A stretch of DNA of 64,000 nucleotides from Candidatus Ornithospirochaeta avicola (GTDB taxonomy: Bacteria; Spirochaetota; Spirochaetia; Sphaerochaetales; Sphaerochaetaceae), in the NCBI GenBank assembly GCA_019113245.1, contig DXHU01000019.1, positions 22,683 through 86,682 of the forward strand, in the 5' to 3' direction. Each line of letters opens with the position of its first letter. Position 1 is the first letter of the stretch. Under the pieces are notes generated by a model, which was not told the origin of the DNA, did not search any database, and saw only the letters and a list, made by a program, of their open reading frames with translations. This document shows, in pieces, positions 42,596 to 52,133 of this stretch. Position numbers and translations under genes: made by a program.

Positions 42596-43089
42596 TATCT
42601 GAGCACTCCTGTTGCCTTGCTTTGGAAATTGTATTCTTTATTATTGAGGTTACCATAAAAGGATGATGTTGAGAAACTTCCTTCTTCGGTTTCAATTGAG
42701 GCATTTCCTGATCCTTCTATATCAGAAGTCTCTGTATCAAGTATGACCACTCCGTCAATTAATGCTTTCATGCTGCCGTCAGAGAGCATCACGTTTCCCC
42801 TCAGGGTGAGAACCATGTCCTCTGTATCCAGGCTTGCACTTTCTGCGCTTCCTGATGCATCTGCGGAGGTGAATGTTATATCCTCCATCTCAGCTTTCTT
42901 GTCATATGAGTAATACTCCAGAAAAGATGCATGCATCTTTATCTCGCTATCTCCTCTTTTTATCGAGAAGTCTGCCTCTGTCAGCCTCAGATCCGGCAGA
43001 ACTATGCTCTCCGTCTCATTCTCATCTCTTTCAACAGAACATGAAATGAGTGTGAGAAAAACAGACAGGAGCAAAAGGATTTTCTTCAT
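42592..43089 (-). CDS. lptC: LptC-like lipoprotein
   Basis: 165 aa. Here the protein has a lipobox (LISC, Cys about residue 17 from ATG 43089), so it would be a lipoprotein rather than TM-anchored as in E. coli. The mature part contains the LptC pattern (LRLTEADFSIKRGDSEIKMH, EMEDITFTSADASG). I choose ATG 43089, which overlaps the previous stop as ATGA; an ATG nine bases upstream is also in frame. Confidence 0.78.
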   Translation of the reverse strand: MKKILLLLSVFLTLISCSVERDENETESIVLPDLRLTEADFSIKRGDSEIKMHASFLEYYSYDKKAEMEDITFTSADASGSAESASLDTEDMVLTLRGNVMLSDGSMKALIDGVVILDTETSDIEGSGNASIETEEGSFSTSSFYGNLNNKEYNFQSKATGVLRY

Positions 43090-43487
43090 TTCTCGCATTT
43101 CTCCAGAAATACAGGTGCAAAGCTCTTTTTCTTTATCTTGAAGACAATCCCGGCAATCAGAAAGCCAAGAAGGAGAAACAGGATTCCTCCAGAAAAGCCC
43201 ATGATTTCAGAAGAAAAGAAGTGATGAAACAGAAAATAGCCCGGGACAAAGAGGACAAGAGGAAGGCCGAATGTGAGAAGAATGACAAGTATGGTCTTCC
43301 CTGTTGGAAGATTTATAATCACATCATCTCCCTTCTTTATGCCAGATGCTTCGGGTATGTCGAGTGAAAAGGAAGTGGTTTTTCTGTTGCAGAAAAGCTC
43401 TGCCTTGCATCCGGCGCATGAGTCAGGAGAGCATCCTGCTTTTATTTTACTTCCATCAACTTCTAAAACCGTGACTTTCTTATCCAT
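43086..43487 (-). CDS. RseC/MucC-like membrane protein
   Basis: 133 aa from ATG 43487 (AGAGG upstream). N-terminal domain with four cysteines (GCSPDSCAGCKAELFC, about residues 18-33), followed by two TM helices (about 69-90 and 97-117). This is the SoxR-reducing/RseC family layout, implicated in redox control with the Rnf complex. Between ymdB-like and lptC. Confidence 0.82.
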   Translation of the reverse strand: MDKKVTVLEVDGSKIKAGCSPDSCAGCKAELFCNRKTTSFSLDIPEASGIKKGDDVIINLPTGKTILVILLTFGLPLVLFVPGYFLFHHFFSSEIMGFSGGILFLLLGFLIAGIVFKIKKKSFAPVFLEKCEK

Positions 43488-44286
43488 TTTCAGGCCTCTC
43501 AAGAGTGCATCTTTCTGCTATGGTCTTCACGTCCACTGCCATGCCGCTTTCCTCATCAATTGATACAAGCACGCCATCAAAGCGTCCTTCTGACCAGCAT
43601 TCATGACTGCGTTCGGGAATTGCTCTCATGTACTTCCTGATTTCAGTCTGGCTCTCGAATCCCGATACAGAATAAAAGGCTCCGACTCTCCCTGTGTCGC
43701 TTATGTATGCTGTGCCGTAAAGTACTTTTGCATCTGCTGTGAGCACTTTTGTGTGGGTCCCGATCACGGCGGCAGCCTTTCCCTTTAAGAAATACAGCAT
43801 AGTGTTCTTCTCTGCAGTGGTTGCTGCATGGAAGAAGATGATTAGTTTTGCATTCTCGCTTTCTGCTTTCTCGAGAAGGCGCTCTGCAGAAAGGAATGCG
43901 TTGTTGGCTGCTATCCTGTTCATCTGGCTGTTCCCGATGAGGTTTGCAATGAGGAACTTCTTCCCCTTTATCTCAACAATGCGGAAGCTCTTTCCAGGTG
44001 TTGCCGGGTTCATGTTGTACGGTCTGAGGATGAATGGATTCTTTGTTATCCCCTCAACCATATCTATCTTATAAAAGAGCTTTTCAGCTCCGCACGAAAG
44101 ATTGACTCCCATTTTCGCAAGCTGAGATGCATGGGCCTTTCCAATGCCGAATCCGTTTGTCATGCCTTCGCAGTTTGAGACAGTGTAATCGACATCGTTT
44201 TCCTTCTTTATTTTATCAAGGAGGACCTTAATGCACTGTATGCCGGGCCTTCCTGTTATTTCTCCTGTGAAGAGTATGTTTATCAT
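43480..44286 (-). CDS. YmdB-like phosphodiesterase-fold protein with altered metal site
   Basis: 268 aa, aligned along its full length with YmdB/TIGR00282 metallophosphoesterases (2',3'-cyclic-nucleotide phosphodiesterases). Compared with the family: GDVVG is GEITG (Asp to Glu), GEN is CEG, MGNH is CGAE (Asn-His lost), FHA is kept, GTHTHVQTAD is GTHTKVLTAD (second His to Lys). Most metal ligands and the catalytic His are thus changed. First gene of the rseC-lpt-rpoN-gtrA operon. Start at ATG 44286 by family alignment; no Shine-Dalgarno at normal spacing. Confidence 0.8.
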   Translation of the reverse strand: MINILFTGEITGRPGIQCIKVLLDKIKKENDVDYTVSNCEGMTNGFGIGKAHASQLAKMGVNLSCGAEKLFYKIDMVEGITKNPFILRPYNMNPATPGKSFRIVEIKGKKFLIANLIGNSQMNRIAANNAFLSAERLLEKAESENAKLIIFFHAATTAEKNTMLYFLKGKAAAVIGTHTKVLTADAKVLYGTAYISDTGRVGAFYSVSGFESQTEIRKYMRAIPERSHECWSEGRFDGVLVSIDEESGMAVDVKTIAERCTLERPENG

Positions 44287-44311
44287 ATTGAAAAAAATAT
44301 CATATTTCCTC

Positions 44312-44340
44312 TTAAACAAAAAGGAGAAATGTGCTATTTT
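44312..44340 (+). promoter_or_regulatory. Promoter of tRNA-Leu
   Basis: TTAAAC (44312-44317), 17-bp spacer ending in TGC, TATTTT (44335-44340), about 10 bases before the mature tRNA. Confidence 0.6.
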
Positions 44341-44350
44341 TGTCATACAT

Positions 44351-44431
44351 GCCCAGGTGGCGGAATGGTAGACGCGCTAGTTTCAGGTATTAGTGGAGAG
44401 ATCCGTGCAAGTTCAAGTCTTGTCCTGGGTA
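44351..44431 (+). tRNA. tRNA-Leu (anticodon CAG)
   Basis: Class II tRNA of 81 bases. Acceptor GCCCAGG pairs with CCTGGGT (one G-U), D arm GGCGGAATGGTAGACGC, anticodon stem CTAGT/ATTAG with loop TTCAGGT (anticodon CAG), long variable arm with GGA/TCC, T loop GTTCAAGTC. Very close to E. coli tRNA-Leu(CAG). The 3' CCA is not encoded. Confidence 0.96.
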
Positions 44432-44440
44432 AGAAAACAG

Positions 44441-44474
44441 AAAGCTGCCAGAAGAAAACGGCAGCTTTTTTTTA
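44441..44474 (+). terminator. Rho-independent terminator after tRNA-Leu
   Basis: Perfect 9-bp stem AAAGCTGCC/GGCAGCTTT with a 10-base loop and a T-run that overlaps the end of the convergent nuclease gene. Confidence 0.93.
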
Positions 44475-45470
44475 CAGCAGTCCGACAGCTCTTGCAATGT
44501 CCTCTGTCTCTGTAAGCTCAAAGAAATCTTTCTTCAGCTCATAGACAAGGCTCATTATCTCCTGCCAGATTCTGTCTAGGCCGCTCTGAGGTGCGACATA
44601 GCTTATGTCATCAGAAGAATATTCAGCATCATCTGGAAGATAGATCTCAAAGGACCAGAGAGATGTGTCATAACTGCTTTCAACAGCGTTTTCAATCTCA
44701 TCAGGAAGGGCGGGGTAGAAATCGAGCCCTGTAATCTCTTCAGCCTCATCGACAGATGTGGCAAAGCTTTCAAGTCTCCTGTCGCTGTTCTCATTTTCAA
44801 GAATGAAGGCAATTGCCTTTACTTCATCTTCAGAGTATGAAAGCAGCACCTTGTAGAATCTCTTTGGAACTGCAACTCCATTTTCCCCAATCCTTTCATA
44901 CGGTCCGTCTGTCAAAACAGGACCTGTTACTACATAGAGTGAGCCGCTGTAATAGGCGTTTGTCCTGACTATTGCTTCAAGATCTGCCCATATTCCACGG
45001 TTGAAAGACGGATTCTGAGCTGTCATGTTCGACATGTAGAAAGTATCGCTCATCGCTTCTTCTGACCATTTGAAATCCGCAGCCGGTGCAAGGTGCCCCC
45101 TGTCATAGCCGCTCTTTCTGTAATCTGCAAGGCTTGCACTGCCTGTCAGCACCGCATCATCTTCTCTGAAATCATCATCTCTTTCTGCCGCCTGGGAGAG
45201 CACTTCAGAGCGTGTCAGCTCGTATGCGACCCAGGATGCGCATTCAGCATCCTCGTTATATGAGAGAGTGTATCCTGTGTGCCTTATTATCTGTTCATTC
45301 TCAACAGGGCGCGGAAGCTCAAGATTCTGTATACTTCCCTCAGCCTTGAGACTCTCATTTTCTTCCTCTCCTCCTGAGATGAAAAGAAGTACTATGAAAA
45401 GAACCAGCAGAATCAAAAGGGTCAGTATTATCTTTCTCAGCGTTTTATTCTTCTTTTTCTTTCTTGCCAT
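44472..45470 (-). CDS. Membrane-anchored DNA/RNA non-specific endonuclease (NucA/EndoG)
   Basis: 332 aa. Lysine-rich N-terminus, TM anchor (about residues 14-33), then the beta-beta-alpha-metal nuclease domain. The active-site motif is YDRGHLAPAADF (about residue 118) and NMTAQNPSFNRGIW holds the metal-binding Asn. A C-terminal extension of about 80 residues (helical) is beyond the usual domain. It would degrade nucleic acids outside the inner membrane. Its start overlaps the CPBP protease gene by 26 bases. Confidence 0.9.
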   Translation of the reverse strand: MARKKKKNKTLRKIILTLLILLVLFIVLLFISGGEEENESLKAEGSIQNLELPRPVENEQIIRHTGYTLSYNEDAECASWVAYELTRSEVLSQAAERDDDFREDDAVLTGSASLADYRKSGYDRGHLAPAADFKWSEEAMSDTFYMSNMTAQNPSFNRGIWADLEAIVRTNAYYSGSLYVVTGPVLTDGPYERIGENGVAVPKRFYKVLLSYSEDEVKAIAFILENENSDRRLESFATSVDEAEEITGLDFYPALPDEIENAVESSYDTSLWSFEIYLPDDAEYSSDDISYVAPQSGLDRIWQEIMSLVYELKKDFFELTETEDIARAVGLL

Positions 45471-46257
45471 AATCTCTCCTTTTTAAGGCCAGCAGTGCTC
45501 CTGTCAGAATCAGCAGCAGTACTGCAATTGATAAAACAGCCTTAGCAGGGCTGAAGTTACTGTCATTTATGAACAGAGCATAGCTGTTCAGGCTTGTTTT
45601 TCCGCTTGAGCTTTTAAGAATGACAGCAATGAAGAAGTTGTTGAGATAATGGTAAACAAGGCTTGCTTCAAAGCTGTCAGTGATTAATACCATGATGGAT
45701 AGCAGCAGAGCAGAGAGGAAATAATAGAGCATTATAAGAAAGGGAGAATATCCGACTTCCGGGTTTGCTGAATGCAGAAGTGCAAATAAAAGGGAAGTGA
45801 AGATCGCATAAAAGGCTTTGTTTCTGATGATTCTGTAGAAGAAAATCCTGAAAATCATCTCCTCAACTGCAATCTGAAAGAAAAGCAGGAATGCAGAAAG
45901 AATGAATGAGAGTGCGATCAGTCTTTTCTCTGCATCATTTGCCCTTATGCTTTCTTTCTCTGCTGCAAACTGCAATGAGAAAAAAAGGATGAGGATGACA
46001 GCTACAAGAAGGATTATCCTTCTGTCCATCTTTTTTCCGTTTTTCAGCAGATCAAAGATGCTTTCCTTCTCCGCTTTCCAGTATATTGCGCTGAATACTG
46101 CAAATGAGAGGAAAAAAGGAAAAAGAGAAAGAATAAGGCTCTTTATCCCCTCATCGATATTGCTCTGGAAAAAGATAAATGCAGAAAAAAACGGCATTAT
46201 GATGAAGGAAAGAGCAGACAAGAGGATGATGTAGACTATGTTTCGTCTTATTCCCAT
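45445..46257 (-). CDS. CPBP-family intramembrane protease
   Basis: 270 aa, about eight hydrophobic segments. Abi/CAAX-like motifs: VEEMIFRIFFYR (EExxxR), LLFALLHSANP and LVYHYLNNFF. Family members process prenylated or bacteriocin-related proteins or act as immunity factors; substrate unknown. Heads a two-gene operon with the nuclease. Confidence 0.86.
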   Translation of the reverse strand: MGIRRNIVYIILLSALSFIIMPFFSAFIFFQSNIDEGIKSLILSLFPFFLSFAVFSAIYWKAEKESIFDLLKNGKKMDRRIILLVAVILILFFSLQFAAEKESIRANDAEKRLIALSFILSAFLLFFQIAVEEMIFRIFFYRIIRNKAFYAIFTSLLFALLHSANPEVGYSPFLIMLYYFLSALLLSIMVLITDSFEASLVYHYLNNFFIAVILKSSSGKTSLNSYALFINDSNFSPAKAVLSIAVLLLILTGALLALKRRDYGKKEKEE

Positions 46258-46266
46258 GGAGGAAAA

Positions 46267-46296
46267 TTAGCATTTTTGCATATTTTATGCTATATC
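46267..46296 (+). promoter_or_regulatory. Promoter of addBA, leaderless architecture
   Basis: TTAGCA (46267-46272), 18-bp spacer, TATATC (46291-46296), then 6 bases to ATG 46303; no Shine-Dalgarno. Confidence 0.5.
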
Positions 46297-46302
46297 TTTT
46301 CT

Positions 46303-48780
46303 ATGGCGTCCTATTTTGAGAAAATCTATGATGCGCTTGAAGACGGGTTCACGTTGATCCTTCCTTCAGAGGAAAGTGCAAGAAGCATCCTTTCTGGCTA
46401 TGTGCTTGAAAGAAAGAAGAGCGTGGAAAGCAAACGCGCACTTTCATTTGACACATATCTTTCTCTTTTTCACGAAGATGGCGAAAAAGAGGCATCTTTT
46501 GTAGAGCGCTACATATTCAGCCTTTCATTTCTTGAAAAGCATCAGGACAGACTCACTTACCTCATTTCATCAGAATATGAATCTGAGATAGCTTCAAGTG
46601 CCGCATACATTTCCTCCCTTATACCTGATCTGGAGAGAGCAGAGAAGTATCTTGGTAGGAACAATAAAGCGGACATAATGCTCCTTAAAAAGGAGTATGA
46701 TGAGTTCCTCTATTCAAACTCGCTTTATGAGAAGTCTTATATTTCCTCACTCAAGCCGCTTGCCGGGCGCTTTGTCTTTGCCTTTGCCGATACTTTTATG
46801 GAAGAATTCTTTTCTCTGATGAAAGAGAAGATGGATATAGCCATAATCTATCCTGAATCCTCAATCAGGAATGAGGTGGTGCATGTATATGAAAATGAGA
46901 AGATAGAAATCAGGGATGTGCTTTTAAAAATACGCAAGCTTATTACTGAAGACAAGGTAAATGCAGAGGAAATCTGTATAACAGCAGCCGGCTATGACAG
47001 AATCAGAGACCGCCTTGAAGAGGAGGCATATCTTGTTTCTCTTCCCCTTGCTTTCATGAGGGGCGAGAATGTGCTTGAAACCCCCTCCGGTGCTTTCATA
47101 AAGGCTGCAAAGACACTTTATGAGACAGATTATGATGCACTCGAGATGAAGGCCTTTTTACTAAATGCCTCAATCCCTTTTAAAGATGAGAAGGAAATAA
47201 GGGATTTTGTTTATGAGATTTCATCGCGTTCAATTAAAAAGAGAGACAAGAAGAAGGACAGATATTTTGCATGCCAGAAATCAAGGGACGGAATATACTC
47301 AAGAATAATAAACCATGTTGATGCGATGAACACCACATCTGATCCGTCAAAGCTGATCTACTACACAAAGAGCTTTACAGAAGCGATGCTCAGTGAAAGC
47401 CAGTTTGAAGGTGAGGAGACAAGAAATTACTTTTCTTTCTTAATCAGGAGCCTCAATGACTTTGCATCTCTGCTGAGGAATCTGCATCTTCCATCTGAAA
47501 TCTGCCGGCCGATTTTTCCTCTTTTCATGAAATATGCCGAGAGCATCACGTACATGGAAAAGGAAAAGAAGGATGGAATCAGGGTATATCCCTATGGCCA
47601 GAACAGGGGAACAAAAACAGCATTCAATTTCATTATCGGAGTAAATGAGAGAGAAGCAAGAATAAGAGAAAAGGATGCTCGTTTTCTCTCTGACTATGAA
47701 GTTGGCCCGCTCCGGGAGGAAAAGGACAGCACAGCACTTCTTCTTGAAGAGTACTTATCATCGTCTGCTGTATATTTTTCATCATCAGAAACATCATTTT
47801 CCGGTGCAGAGAGAGCTCTCTCAATTTTGAAAGAGAAAAGGGATTCTGAGCTTTTGAGCGACAGCTACAGAAGGGAGGCGGAGATAAACACAGAAGGGGA
47901 ATGGGGCAGTGTGTACAGTGTGCAGAAGAAGGCATATTCGCGAGCCCTTTTCACAAGCCTTGATGAAAAGAAAGGAACTGAGATGATAAGCAGTTCTCTG
48001 ACTTTTCCCTTTACTCCCAGGCATCTTTCTGCATCCCAGATTGATACATACAGAAAATGCCCTTACCAGTATTTCCTATCCTATATCTTCAATTTCAATT
48101 CTTCATTCTCTTATTCTGATATATGCTATCCTGCTCTGGAGCTGGGAGTGCGTCTACATCGTACAATCGAGCGCTATTTCTCGCCTGAGAACTCTCTTTA
48201 TACAAATGAGGCACTCATTTCAATATTCTCTTCAGAGCTTGATCTGTGGATAGAAAGAAAGACATATGACAGAAGCGGCAGGATTGTTGCACTTGAAAAG
48301 AGTGTGCCGGCAATAGAAGAAGACATGAAGGCGTTCTTCCTGATGCGCTATGAAAAGGGCCTTGTTGCGATAAAAGACAGGATTGAAAGGGAAGGGGGAA
48401 GACTTGTTTTTGAAAAGAGGATGGAAGGCGAGATAAGCAAAGAGAAAATCGTTGCTTATCCTGATCTTGTATCATATAAGGATGATAGTGTGTCAGTCTT
48501 TGACTTCAAGAGCTCAGAGAGAAAGGATCTTGCCTCATCAATCCAGATGGATGTTTATGCATATCTTCTTTCTGCTTCTGTCGACAGCATGAGCTATCTT
48601 ATATTCTCAGACGGAAAGGAAGAGAAGAAAAGTCCTCTTGAGAAATCTGAGGTGGAGGAGATTGTATCCTCTGTAGCCTCTTCTATCAGAAGCGGAAAGT
48701 TCAATACTACGGAAGATAAAGACATGTGCACCGGCTGCAGGCTGAGAAGTCTTTGCAGGAGGAGGTTTATTATCAGATGA
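46303..48780 (+). CDS. addB: ATP-dependent nuclease subunit AddB-like
   Basis: 825 aa, shorter than B. subtilis AddB (about 1160 aa). N-terminal inactive-helicase-like region, C-terminal PD-(D/E)xK nuclease with PDLVSYKDDSVSVFDFKSS. One Cys in TYRKCPYQYFLSY and a terminal cluster MCTGCRLRSLCRRR give the four ligands of the AddB-type 4Fe-4S staple. Works with AddA in double-strand-break resection. ATG 46303 is used, since the frame upstream covers the promoter. Confidence 0.88.
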   Translation: MASYFEKIYDALEDGFTLILPSEESARSILSGYVLERKKSVESKRALSFDTYLSLFHEDGEKEASFVERYIFSLSFLEKHQDRLTYLISSEYESEIASSAAYISSLIPDLERAEKYLGRNNKADIMLLKKEYDEFLYSNSLYEKSYISSLKPLAGRFVFAFADTFMEEFFSLMKEKMDIAIIYPESSIRNEVVHVYENEKIEIRDVLLKIRKLITEDKVNAEEICITAAGYDRIRDRLEEEAYLVSLPLAFMRGENVLETPSGAFIKAAKTLYETDYDALEMKAFLLNASIPFKDEKEIRDFVYEISSRSIKKRDKKKDRYFACQKSRDGIYSRIINHVDAMNTTSDPSKLIYYTKSFTEAMLSESQFEGEETRNYFSFLIRSLNDFASLLRNLHLPSEICRPIFPLFMKYAESITYMEKEKKDGIRVYPYGQNRGTKTAFNFIIGVNEREARIREKDARFLSDYEVGPLREEKDSTALLLEEYLSSSAVYFSSSETSFSGAERALSILKEKRDSELLSDSYRREAEINTEGEWGSVYSVQKKAYSRALFTSLDEKKGTEMISSSLTFPFTPRHLSASQIDTYRKCPYQYFLSYIFNFNSSFSYSDICYPALELGVRLHRTIERYFSPENSLYTNEALISIFSSELDLWIERKTYDRSGRIVALEKSVPAIEEDMKAFFLMRYEKGLVAIKDRIEREGGRLVFEKRMEGEISKEKIVAYPDLVSYKDDSVSVFDFKSSERKDLASSIQMDVYAYLLSASVDSMSYLIFSDGKEEKKSPLEKSEVEEIVSSVASSIRSGKFNTTEDKDMCTGCRLRSLCRRRFIIR

Positions 48781-51700
48781 CATACGATGAGTTTCTTTCC
48801 AGCCCTGCAAATTCAAGAAAGCTCTCTGATGAGCAGAAGGCTGTAGTTTCATCAGAATCCTTCACAGTTGTTCCCGCAAGTGCAGGAAGCGGAAAGACGA
48901 CAGTTCTCTCTTACCGCTTTCTGCGCCTTGTTCTTGAAAAGAAGGCAAAGGTCGACCAGATTCTCACCCTTACTTTCACAAGAAAGGCTGCAAGCGAGAT
49001 GCAGAGCAGAATCTATTCGATTTTATCTTCTGCATCAGAAGAAGATGAGGATCTTGCTGCTCAGATGGAAAATTTCGAGTCTTCCTATATATCGACACAT
49101 GATTCGTTTTTGTCTGAGATAGCAAGGACTGACTGCATAAGATATGGCTTTGGAAAGGATTTTACGCTTCTTACAGATACAGATACTGCAAAGATGATAA
49201 GGCGTGTCTCTGAGCGAGTGATGGATCAGGGTGATGAATCATACTTAGAGCTTTCACGCTATTACTGCCCATTCTCGTCAGGAGCAGAAGAAAGAATTGA
49301 AAGCCTTGATAAAATTCTTTCCGCACTTCTTTCCTCCACAACTGTATTGAGCCAGTTTGACAAGGATGAACTGGAGAAAAACTACAGGGATTTTCTGAAC
49401 CTTCTTTACTCCAAGATGCAGAAAAAGGCTTTTTCCCTGCTTTCATCCCTTGAAAGAGAAAGGTGTGAGGAAAACAGCGGCCTCTTTCTTTTTGATTGCA
49501 GAGATGAAAGAAGCATAGCAAACATGAGAAGGATAATTGAAAGTGAGCGCTATGAGGAGTTTCCATCCATTGCCCTGAACAAAGACGGGCTTGGAAAGAG
49601 TTGTAACAAGGGTATAAAGGAGATACTGAAAAAGCTCAGTGCAAGAAAGAAAGGAGCTGCGGATGCATCTAAAGGTGTAGTCGATATGCTTCTTGCAATC
49701 AGGGAGAACCTTGATTCATCACTTTCATATCTGCGCATTTTCTCTTCATTCCTCTCTGAGATAAACATTGAGAAGAGAAAGGAGAACAAGCTATCGTTTT
49801 CAGATGTCGAGGCCATTGCGCTTGACATACTCAAGAACAATCTCGATGTCAGAAGGTACTATAAGAGGAAATTCCGCTTCATCATGGTTGATGAGAGCCA
49901 GGACAACAGCCCTAAGGAGATGGAGATCCTGTTCCTTCTTGCAGAAAAAGAGGATGAGGAAAGCTCTGGCTCCGTTCCCTTTGACCACCTTGATCTGAAA
50001 AAGCTTTTCTTTGTCGGAGATGACAAGCAGTCTGTCTATCTTTTCCGCGGAGCTGATGTGTCGCTCTTTAATTACATAAAGAGGAAAGCAGAAAAAGAAA
50101 ATGCAGTGTTTCCTCTGTCTGCCAATTACCGCAGCGAGCCTCTTTTGATAAAGCACTTCAATAATCTTTTCCCCTTGATAATGAAAGGCGATGAGATGGA
50201 TGAGGAGGATGAAGAGAATGAGAGCTTCATGCTGGAGAATGTGTATGGAATTGAGAGCGCAGAATATGAAAGCTCATACTCTTCTGTCCGCTACAAGACA
50301 GAGAGCGGGCTTATAAAGCCCTTTGTCCATTATGTGAGGACATGCATGGTAAAAGAAGGGGATGAATATGGAGAGGCCATGGGCGTCCAGGAGGCTGAGT
50401 ACATAGCAAAAGAGATAAAGAGAATCCTTTCTTCTCCCTCCTTCCTCATACCGTACAAGGAAGGGGGAGAGGACAGGACAAGAAGAGCAACGGAGAGCGA
50501 TATTGCTGTCCTTTATGAACGCTATTCTGCTCAGGAGCACCTTGAAAAGGCTTTCAAGAGGCATAACATACATTATGTTGCAAGTGTTTCTACAAATCTC
50601 GCTCTTGAAGCGCTTTCATACGATTTCTTCTCTTTATTAAAGCTTGTCCTATTTCCTGATGAGAAAGAGGCTTTTTTTGAAGTTCTCCGCTCTCCGTTTA
50701 CTCATATAGCAGACAGCGATCTGCTCCTTTTGAGAAACAGCTTTGCAGACCTCATTCTTCCATCTCCTTTTTATAGTCTTGACTGCTCCTCGCTTTCAGA
50801 GGAGGGCAGGATAAAGATAGATGCTTTGAGAGACCTTGCTTCATCTGTCAAAAATATGCTCAACAGGAAGAGCCTTTCATTCACCCTCACCTGGATTTAC
50901 TATGAATCAGGATACCGCACCGCTTTGATGACAAACAGCATAACAAGCCAGTATGATGAGCATTTTGAATATCTGAGGGAGATGGCAAGGGACTATCCTG
51001 AGCCCCTTCTTTTCATCTCATATCTTTCTTCCCGTCTTGGGCAGAAAGGAAAATTCGAGAAAGAAATCCTGCGTTTTTCTAACAGCGGGGTACGCCTGAT
51101 GAGCATTCATAAGTCAAAGGGGCTTGAGTTCCCCATTGTCTTTGTCTCAGGAATAAGCATCATTTCAAATCATCAGACTCCGTCCTTTATAAACATCCCC
51201 CAAAAGGGAATAATCGCGCTGGATAAATCAGCATCATCAGCCGTTAGCGCTTATGTAAGCCAGTATGCCAAGCGCCGAGAGCAGGCGGAAAAGAGAAGGC
51301 TTTTGTATGTTGCAATGACCAGGGCAGAGCATTATCTATACCTTCTCCTTTCTGTAAGAAAACCTGGAGGAAGGAATGCGAAGGTGGATAATTCATCAAG
51401 GGCCGGCATAGCCTCTTTCTTCACAGAAGAGATGCTCTCTTCATACGGGGCAGAAGCTGTCTGGAGCATAAAGGAAGAAGACATAGATGCCCGCCTGGAT
51501 TTGAAAAAGAGCATCAACTCCTCTTTCTATGAGCAAAAAGAGCTTCCTAGAATAGACTCATCATACTTTATAAAGACCAGGATGGGAGTGAAAGAGAGTG
51601 CACATGAGGATGAGATATACAAAGGGTCTTCCTCATTTCCTTCTCTTCCGCCTTTCCCCTGCGGTGCAGATGATGTGCTCAGGAAATATTCTCTTTATCC

Positions 51701-52133
51701 TGATTATGGAACCTATCTGCATTCTGTGCTTGAGACTGAGATTTCAGGAGGGGAGAAAAAGAGCTTTTACTCTCCGCTTCTTTCAGATGAAGAGTGCGCT
51801 CTTCTCACTTCTGCAGCAGAAGAGATCTGCAAAACTTTCTTCTCATCCTCTTTTTATAAGGAGAACATCGAGGGTGCAGCTCTTGAGACTGAAAAACGTT
51901 TTTATTTCTTCAGCGACGGCATTGTCAAGGAAGGATCAGCAGACCTCATTGCAGTAAAGGGAAAGAAAGCTGTCATATATGACTACAAGAGCGACAGAAT
52001 CAAAGATCCTGAATACCACAGGAAACAACTTGCCTCTTATAAAGAGGCTCTTTCCTCTCTTCTTCCAGATAAAGATATAAGCACTGCGATAATCTATCTC
52101 AGGAGCCCTGAGGAGTCTGTCTTTTTAAAGTGA
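48777..52133 (+). CDS. addA: ATP-dependent helicase/nuclease subunit AddA-like
   Basis: 1118 aa UvrD/RecB-type helicase with C-terminal nuclease. Motif I PASAGSGKTTVL, Ia LTLTFTRKAASEM, II FIMVDESQDN, III GDDKQSVYLFRGAD, IV-V RLMSIHKSKGLEFPIVFV, VI RRLLYVAMTRAEHY. The nuclease domain has GSADLIAVKGKKAVIYDYKS. The ATG at 48777 overlaps the addB stop (ATGA); AGGAGG lies 11 bases upstream. The end overlaps convergent malY by 9 bases. Confidence 0.94.
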   Translation: MTYDEFLSSPANSRKLSDEQKAVVSSESFTVVPASAGSGKTTVLSYRFLRLVLEKKAKVDQILTLTFTRKAASEMQSRIYSILSSASEEDEDLAAQMENFESSYISTHDSFLSEIARTDCIRYGFGKDFTLLTDTDTAKMIRRVSERVMDQGDESYLELSRYYCPFSSGAEERIESLDKILSALLSSTTVLSQFDKDELEKNYRDFLNLLYSKMQKKAFSLLSSLERERCEENSGLFLFDCRDERSIANMRRIIESERYEEFPSIALNKDGLGKSCNKGIKEILKKLSARKKGAADASKGVVDMLLAIRENLDSSLSYLRIFSSFLSEINIEKRKENKLSFSDVEAIALDILKNNLDVRRYYKRKFRFIMVDESQDNSPKEMEILFLLAEKEDEESSGSVPFDHLDLKKLFFVGDDKQSVYLFRGADVSLFNYIKRKAEKENAVFPLSANYRSEPLLIKHFNNLFPLIMKGDEMDEEDEENESFMLENVYGIESAEYESSYSSVRYKTESGLIKPFVHYVRTCMVKEGDEYGEAMGVQEAEYIAKEIKRILSSPSFLIPYKEGGEDRTRRATESDIAVLYERYSAQEHLEKAFKRHNIHYVASVSTNLALEALSYDFFSLLKLVLFPDEKEAFFEVLRSPFTHIADSDLLLLRNSFADLILPSPFYSLDCSSLSEEGRIKIDALRDLASSVKNMLNRKSLSFTLTWIYYESGYRTALMTNSITSQYDEHFEYLREMARDYPEPLLFISYLSSRLGQKGKFEKEILRFSNSGVRLMSIHKSKGLEFPIVFVSGISIISNHQTPSFINIPQKGIIALDKSASSAVSAYVSQYAKRREQAEKRRLLYVAMTRAEHYLYLLLSVRKPGGRNAKVDNSSRAGIASFFTEEMLSSYGAEAVWSIKEEDIDARLDLKKSINSSFYEQKELPRIDSSYFIKTRMGVKESAHEDEIYKGSSSFPSLPPFPCGADDVLRKYSLYPDYGTYLHSVLETEISGGEKKSFYSPLLSDEECALLTSAAEEICKTFFSSSFYKENIEGAALETEKRFYFFSDGIVKEGSADLIAVKGKKAVIYDYKSDRIKDPEYHRKQLASYKEALSSLLPDKDISTAIIYLRSPEESVFLK

